NCBI GenBank assembly: GCA_963734275.1
Contig: CAVTGO010000017.1
Location: 109,541 to 173,540 of the forward strand
Origin: CAVTGO01 sp963734275
GTDB taxonomy: Bacteria; Actinomycetota; UBA4738; HRBIN12
Reading direction: 5' to 3'
Length of the DNA stretch: 64,000 bases
Shown: positions 60,541 to 64,000 of the stretch, piece by piece
Layout of the letters: the number at the start of each line of letters is the position of its first letter
How positions within the stretch are numbered: position 1 is the stretch's first letter
Translations under genes and position numbers: made by a program
The notes under the pieces: generated by a model
The model's database searches: none
Told to the model about the DNA's origin: nothing
Seen by the model: the letters and a program-made list of their open reading frames with translations, nothing else

Positions 60541-61110
60541 ATGAGCCGGAACAGCGTGCTACTACTGGCGACGACCACGCTCCTCGTGCTCCTCGTCCCG
60601 GCCGTGCCGGCCGCGGCCGGCGGGGGATGCCACTCGGGCGTCACGAACGGTTCGGGGGACACGGTCGAGATGGTCGACGCGTGCTTCACACCCACGACCC
60701 TGCGGGTCGACCCGGGCGCGTCGGTCACGTTCGTGAACCAGGACGACTTCACGCACAACGTCGTCGCCAACACGTGGGGGCACTACGACGACATGAACCA
60801 GGGCGACGCGTTCACCGCCACGTTCGCCGAGGAGGGCATCTACGCGTACGCTTGCAACTACCACCCGGGGATGACCGGCGCGATCGTCGTCGGTGACGGG
60901 GAGGGCGCCGGGAACGGCGAGACCGTCAACGTCGCGTCCTTCGAGCAGCCGGCTCCGCCATCGCCGGTCGTCGAGATCCGGACCGTGCGGACCCCCTCCG
61001 AGGGCGGCTCCGACACGCTCGGGTGGCTCCTCGGCGGCGCGATCGGGCTGGCGGTGGGTCTCGGAGTGGGGGCCGCGGCGTTCCGCCGCCGTGGGACGAC
61101 CCTCGCGTAA
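60541..61110 (+). CDS. Membrane-anchored cupredoxin (plastocyanin-like)
   Basis: The 189-residue protein has a signal peptide (LLLATTTLLVLLVPAVPAAAG), then a cupredoxin domain with the type 1 copper ligands: His in DDFTHNVVAN near residue 78, and Cys, His and Met in YAYACNYHPGMTGAIVV near residues 102-108. A Pro-rich linker and a C-terminal membrane anchor (TLGWLLGGAIGLAVGLGVGAAAF) with a basic end (RRRGTTLA) hold it on the outer face of the membrane. It probably carries electrons or copper there. A strong GGAGG-type site precedes the ATG. It follows the sigma pair 2 genes after 85 bp. Confidence 0.92.
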   Translation: MSRNSVLLLATTTLLVLLVPAVPAAAGGGCHSGVTNGSGDTVEMVDACFTPTTLRVDPGASVTFVNQDDFTHNVVANTWGHYDDMNQGDAFTATFAEEGIYAYACNYHPGMTGAIVVGDGEGAGNGETVNVASFEQPAPPSPVVEIRTVRTPSEGGSDTLGWLLGGAIGLAVGLGVGAAAFRRRGTTLA

Positions 61111-61166
61111 CGTGACGGACGGATCAACGAGGCCTCGGGCGTCCGCCCGGGGCCTCGTCCGTTCAG

Positions 61167-62351
61167 TCACTCGTGAGCGATGCCCGCCTGCTGGAGCTGC
61201 AGCGTGAAGTCGTGCGGGTTCGACGCGCCGGCGAGTGCCGCCTCGACCGTGACCTTCCCCGCCTTCACGAGGCCGAGCAGGCTCTGGTCGAACGTGCACA
61301 TGCCGTAGTAGCCACCCTCGGCGATCACGTCGTGGATCTCGGCGGTCTTCTCGGCATCGGCGATGCGCTCCGACACGCGGCCCGTGTTGACGAGGATCTC
61401 GTGGCTCGGCACGAGCCCGCCGTCCACGGCCGGGACCAGGCGCTGGCACACGATGCCCTTGAGGGCGCCGGCGAGCGTCAGGCGGATCTGGTTCTGCTGA
61501 TGCGGGGGGAAGAAGTCGACCACGCGGTTCACGGTCTCGGTCGCGTCCACCGTGTGGAGGGTCGACAGGACCAGGTGGCCGGTCTCGGCCGCCTGGAGCG
61601 CCGCGCGCACCGTCTCGGTGTCGCGCATCTCGCCGATCAGGATCACGTCGGGGTCCTGGCGGAGCGCCGCCCGCAGGGCCGAGAGGAAGCTCTCGGTGTC
61701 GTTGCCGATCTCGCGCTGGTTGATCGACGCGGCGTCGTCGCGGAACAGGACCTCGATGGGGTCCTCGATCGTCACGATGTGGCACTGCCGCGTGTGGTTG
61801 AGGTGCTCGAGCATGGCCGCCAGGGTCGTCGTCTTGCCCGAGCCCGTGGGGCCGGTCACGAGGACGAGACCACGGTGCTCCTCGGCCAGCGTGCGGATCG
61901 ACTCGGGCAGTCCCATCTCGTCGAACGAGGGCCCGCCGAACCGGAGCTTGCGCAGGACGGCGGAGGTGGAGCCCCGCTGACGGAACACGTTGGCTCGGAA
62001 CCGGCCGACGTTGGCGAGCGAGTACGCGAAGTCGATCTCCCCCGCCTCCTCGAACCGGGCCATGCGTTCGGGCGGGATGATGGCGATCGCGATCGCATCG
62101 GTGTCGTCGTGCGAGAGCGGCGCGTGATCGAGGGGGACCAGCTCGCCAGACTCGCGGATCTTGGGGGCGGCACCGGTCTTCACGTGCAGGTCGGAGCCGT
62201 CGCGCTCGACGAGCTCGGCGAGCCACCCGTTGAAGGCGTCGACGATGCCACCGAGCTGCCCATCGCCGGGCGAGGCAACGCCGTCCAACTGGTCCGTGTC
62301 GAGCAAGGCGACGACCCTTTCACCTTGGTGGGGGCGTGCGGCGACCCGCAT
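61167..62351 (-). CDS. pilT: PilT-like type IV pilus retraction ATPase
   Basis: The ~395-residue protein has an N-terminal PAS-like domain with ELVERDGSDLHVKTGAAPKIRESG and a RecA-type core with Walker A LVTGPTGSGKTTTLAAMLEHLN. It also carries the Asp box VTIEDPIEVLFRDDAASINQREIG, Walker B LRQDPDVILIGEMRDTET and the His box ETGHLVLSTLHTVDATETVNRVVD. PilT hexamers disassemble type IV pili. The AIRAGG motif of PilT tails is not obvious. No other pilus gene is near. The start is uncertain: ATG 62351 is listed, ATG 62372 is in the duplicated region, and TTG 62306 follows an AAGGTGAAAGG-type ribosome site. Confidence 0.9.
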   Translation of the reverse strand: MRVAARPHQGERVVALLDTDQLDGVASPGDGQLGGIVDAFNGWLAELVERDGSDLHVKTGAAPKIRESGELVPLDHAPLSHDDTDAIAIAIIPPERMARFEEAGEIDFAYSLANVGRFRANVFRQRGSTSAVLRKLRFGGPSFDEMGLPESIRTLAEEHRGLVLVTGPTGSGKTTTLAAMLEHLNHTRQCHIVTIEDPIEVLFRDDAASINQREIGNDTESFLSALRAALRQDPDVILIGEMRDTETVRAALQAAETGHLVLSTLHTVDATETVNRVVDFFPPHQQNQIRLTLAGALKGIVCQRLVPAVDGGLVPSHEILVNTGRVSERIADAEKTAEIHDVIAEGGYYGMCTFDQSLLGLVKAGKVTVEAALAGASNPHDFTLQLQQAGIAHE

Positions 62352-62379
62352 CCCGGTTGCGGCAACCCGCATCCCGGTA
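62338..62379. repeat. Imperfect 21-bp tandem duplication at the pilT 5' end
   Basis: Units 62338-62358 and 62359-62379 differ at only a few positions. On the pilT strand they create two ATG codons and the reading MRVAATGMRVAARP. This makes the start of pilT ambiguous. The unit length is the same 21 bp as in the phosphoglycosyl transferase duplication. Confidence 0.75.
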
Positions 62380-62419
62380 GCTGTATCGGACCGATGCGCG
62401 GCCGGCCTGAGCCCGGGCG

Positions 62420-63106
62420 TCAGGTTCGGTGTCCCCGCGCCACGATCCGGCACACGGACCGCTCGGCGAAGGGCGAGAACTCGATCATGGAGAGCGGCGG
62501 CTTCAGGGCCCCGAGCATGCCCTCGATGAGCCCACGGTGGACGGCGCAGACCAGCTCGCGGTGATCCTCGAGCAGGTCTCGGAACGGGCAATCCCGCAGC
62601 GAGACCTCGACGGTCCCCTTCCCGTCCCGGCGGAATCGGGGGTCGAACCCCGCCTGGGCCATCGCCTCCTGCAGGACGGCGAGGTTCCGGCGCGCCGGCA
62701 GCCGCGTGCCGGGCTTCGGCCCGCCCTGCACCGCGAGGTACTCCCCCCAGTCGCGCGCGAGCCCGATGGCGCGCTCCCGGGCGCGGGCGCCGGTGGCCAG
62801 GCCGGCCAGGATCTCGGCCAGCAGGCGGAAGTCGCGGCCCTCGCGACCCTCGTGCTCGACGGCGAGGTAGAGCGTCTGAGGCCGGCCGGCCGTCGTGCCC
62901 TTGCGGGACTCTCGCCGGACGAGCCCGGCATCCTCCAGCCGCCGGAGGTGCGGACGGAGCGTATTGGGGTGCAGCGAGAGGCGGGTGGCGAGCTCGCGGA
63001 CCGAGACCGGCCGGCCGGAGAGGCCGAGGTAACGGTAGAGGCGGAACCGGGTGTCGTCGGCGAGGGCCTTGTGGAACTCGATCGACGAGGGCTCACGCGC
63101 CGGCAT
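62420..63106 (-). CDS. HTH regulator with C-terminal cysteines (SufR-like)
   Basis: The 228-residue protein has an N-terminal winged helix of the ArsR/SufR type: EFHKALADDTRFRLYRYL, then VSVRELATRLSLHPNTLRPHLRRLEDAGLV. Its C-terminal part has cysteines at CPFRDLLEDHRELVCAVHRGL and again at ERSVCRI near the end. SufR-type regulators hold an iron-sulfur cluster in such a domain, usually with four cysteines; here three are obvious. It diverges from the Mrp/ApbC gene, an iron-sulfur carrier, which suits an iron-sulfur sensor. GGAGG precedes ATG 63106. The cluster is inference. Confidence 0.82.
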   Translation of the reverse strand: MPAREPSSIEFHKALADDTRFRLYRYLGLSGRPVSVRELATRLSLHPNTLRPHLRRLEDAGLVRRESRKGTTAGRPQTLYLAVEHEGREGRDFRLLAEILAGLATGARARERAIGLARDWGEYLAVQGGPKPGTRLPARRNLAVLQEAMAQAGFDPRFRRDGKGTVEVSLRDCPFRDLLEDHRELVCAVHRGLIEGMLGALKPPLSMIEFSPFAERSVCRIVARGHRT

Positions 63107-63144
63107 CGACGCCTCCGCCGGCCGGACGTACCATGGGAGTAAGC

Positions 63145-63173
63145 ACGGTTCGCACGGTCGGAATCAGGATAAT
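63145..63173 (+). promoter_or_regulatory. Possible -10 region in the mrp/regulator divergent gap
   Basis: GATAAT at 63168-63173 is a good -10 match, 38 bp ahead of the mrp GTG. The hexamer 17 bp upstream (ACGGTT) is a poor -35. The reverse strand of the same patch gives TATCCT, which could serve the divergent regulator. Overlapping divergent promoters would allow shared control. Confidence 0.3.
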
Positions 63174-63211
63174 CCCGGCCGGTGGACAGACGGGTCGGGG
63201 AGGTCCACCGA

Positions 63212-64000
63212 GTGGTCACCGAAGAGCAGGTCCGCGAGGCCCTCCGCAGGGTCCTGGATCCCGAGATCGGCAAGCCGATCGAGGACCTCGGCATGCTGAA
63301 GGGCATCCACATCGAGGGCGACCTCGTCCGCGTCTACGTCCTGCTCACGATCGAGGGCTGTCCGCTCAAGGACCGGATCACGGCGGACGTGACGACGGCG
63401 CTCTCCCCGCTGGAGGGCGTCGAACGGGTCGAGGTCTCGCTGGCACCGATGAGCGAGGAGCAGCGCGCCTCGATGGTCTCCACCCTGCGAGGTGGCTCGG
63501 CGCCGCAGCAGCAGAAGACGTTCTTCACCGGCGGCGACACGGTCGTGATCGCCGTGGCCTCCGGCAAGGGCGGCGTCGGCAAGTCCAGCGTGACCGTGAA
63601 CATCGCGTGCGCGATGGCCGCCGAGGGCTACCGGGTCGGGATCCTCGACGCCGACGTCTGGGGGTTCAGCATCCCGCGGATGATGGGCGCGACCGGCAAG
63701 CCGGTGGGCTTCAACGACATGATCCTGCCGCTCGAGACCTACGGGGTCCGGATCATTTCGATGGGCTTCTTCGTCCCGGAGGAGACCCCGGTGATCTGGC
63801 GCGGCCCCATGCTCCACAAGGCGATCGAGCAGTTCCTCGGCGACGTCTACTGGGGCGACCTCGACTTCTTGCTCTGCGACCTGCCGCCGGGGACCGGGGA
63901 CGTCTCGATCAGCCTCGCCTCGTTCCTGCCGGGAGCATCGATGCTGGTCGTCACCACGCCGCAGGAGGCCGCCCGCAAGGTGGCCGAGCGCGCGGGCAAG
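63212..64000 (+). CDS. apbC: Mrp/ApbC iron-sulfur carrier P-loop ATPase, 3' end off the window
   Basis: From GTG 63212, 263 codons are present before the right edge. An N-terminal MIP18/FeS-assembly-P domain (residues ~1-90: ALRRVLDPEIGKPIEDLGML) is followed by the Mrp ATPase core with deviant Walker A VASGKGGVGKSSVTVNIA near residue 115 and RVGILDADVWGFSIPRMMG near 145. LLCDLPPGTGDVSISLA near 225 is the Walker B region. Mrp/ApbC proteins bind and transfer 4Fe-4S clusters. GGGGAGG lies 8 bp before the GTG. It diverges from the Cys-containing HTH regulator. The C-terminal CxxC motif is outside the window. Confidence 0.93.
   Translation, partial: MVTEEQVREALRRVLDPEIGKPIEDLGMLKGIHIEGDLVRVYVLLTIEGCPLKDRITADVTTALSPLEGVERVEVSLAPMSEEQRASMVSTLRGGSAPQQQKTFFTGGDTVVIAVASGKGGVGKSSVTVNIACAMAAEGYRVGILDADVWGFSIPRMMGATGKPVGFNDMILPLETYGVRIISMGFFVPEETPVIWRGPMLHKAIEQFLGDVYWGDLDFLLCDLPPGTGDVSISLASFLPGASMLVVTTPQEAARKVAERAGK

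Noticed and set aside
1..64000. tRNA, rRNA or known riboswitch
   Set aside because: By eye I found no cloverleaf with a TTC loop, no rRNA-like stretch and no known riboswitch core in the short gaps. A covariance-model search would be needed to exclude them fully.

Overview
The window is about 70% GC and densely coded on both strands. The best overall match is a member of the Actinomycetota, probably from an uncultured or deep lineage. The evidence is a DUF5319 protein, a PIG-L deacetylase, an F420-type luciferase-like oxidoreductase, GlpX-type fructose bisphosphatase, Ku plus a three-domain LigD, an ArgJ-based arginine operon with ArgR, and a zinc-ribbon/cyclase/AAA regulator. No rRNA, tRNA, CRISPR array, transposase, integrase or phage gene was recognised. 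No gap without a gene exceeds 300 bp; the longest, 54136-54321, holds a tandem repeat.

Layout. 1-4512: DNA end-joining genes (ku, ligD) with a partial GNAT gene and a lipoprotein. 4509-7261: a DUF5319/PIG-L pair, a membrane protein and a small cupin. 7294-13493: the arginine operon argC-argJ-argB-argR-argG-argH on the minus strand, read from a promoter that appears leaderless and carries an ARG-box palindrome. argD and argF are missing. 13526-16279: a hypothetical gene, rmuC and a secreted protein. 16273-34596: a minus-strand surface-polysaccharide locus. It contains a phosphoglycosyl transferase, two GT2 glycosyltransferases, a Wzz-like protein, four consecutive AlkP-superfamily phosphodiesterases, a polymerase-ligase/GT4 fusion, a flippase, a nucleotidyltransferase/kinase fusion and a sulfotransferase fusion. 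A phosphotransferase gene on the plus strand interrupts it.

34734-41269: a LamG-like secreted protein, a frameshifted secreted propeller gene, an amidohydrolase/cupin pair and a very large cyclase-ATPase regulator. 41418-44753: tldD-tldE and a CBS-pair protein. 44750-55299: mostly housekeeping metabolism, namely NDH-2, a PHP phosphoesterase, an FMN dehydrogenase, a CDP-alcohol phosphatidyltransferase, an SDR epimerase, glpX, a 70-residue HARE-HTH protein, an LLM oxidoreductase and a sugar-nucleotide transferase. 55309-61110: two ECF sigma/regulator pairs flanking an NfeD-slipin operon and a membrane-anchored cupredoxin. 61167-64000: a PilT-like ATPase, a Cys-containing HTH regulator and a divergent Mrp/ApbC iron-sulfur carrier that runs off the right edge.

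Gene packing is tight. Most neighbours on one strand overlap by 4 bp (GTGA or ATGA) or 1 bp (TGATG), which implies translational coupling through the arg operon and the polysaccharide locus. The most unusual part is the polysaccharide locus, because of the phosphodiesterase array with a shared C-terminal tail, the polymerase-glycosyltransferase fusion, and a sulfotransferase fused to an unknown domain that has its own internal ribosome site.
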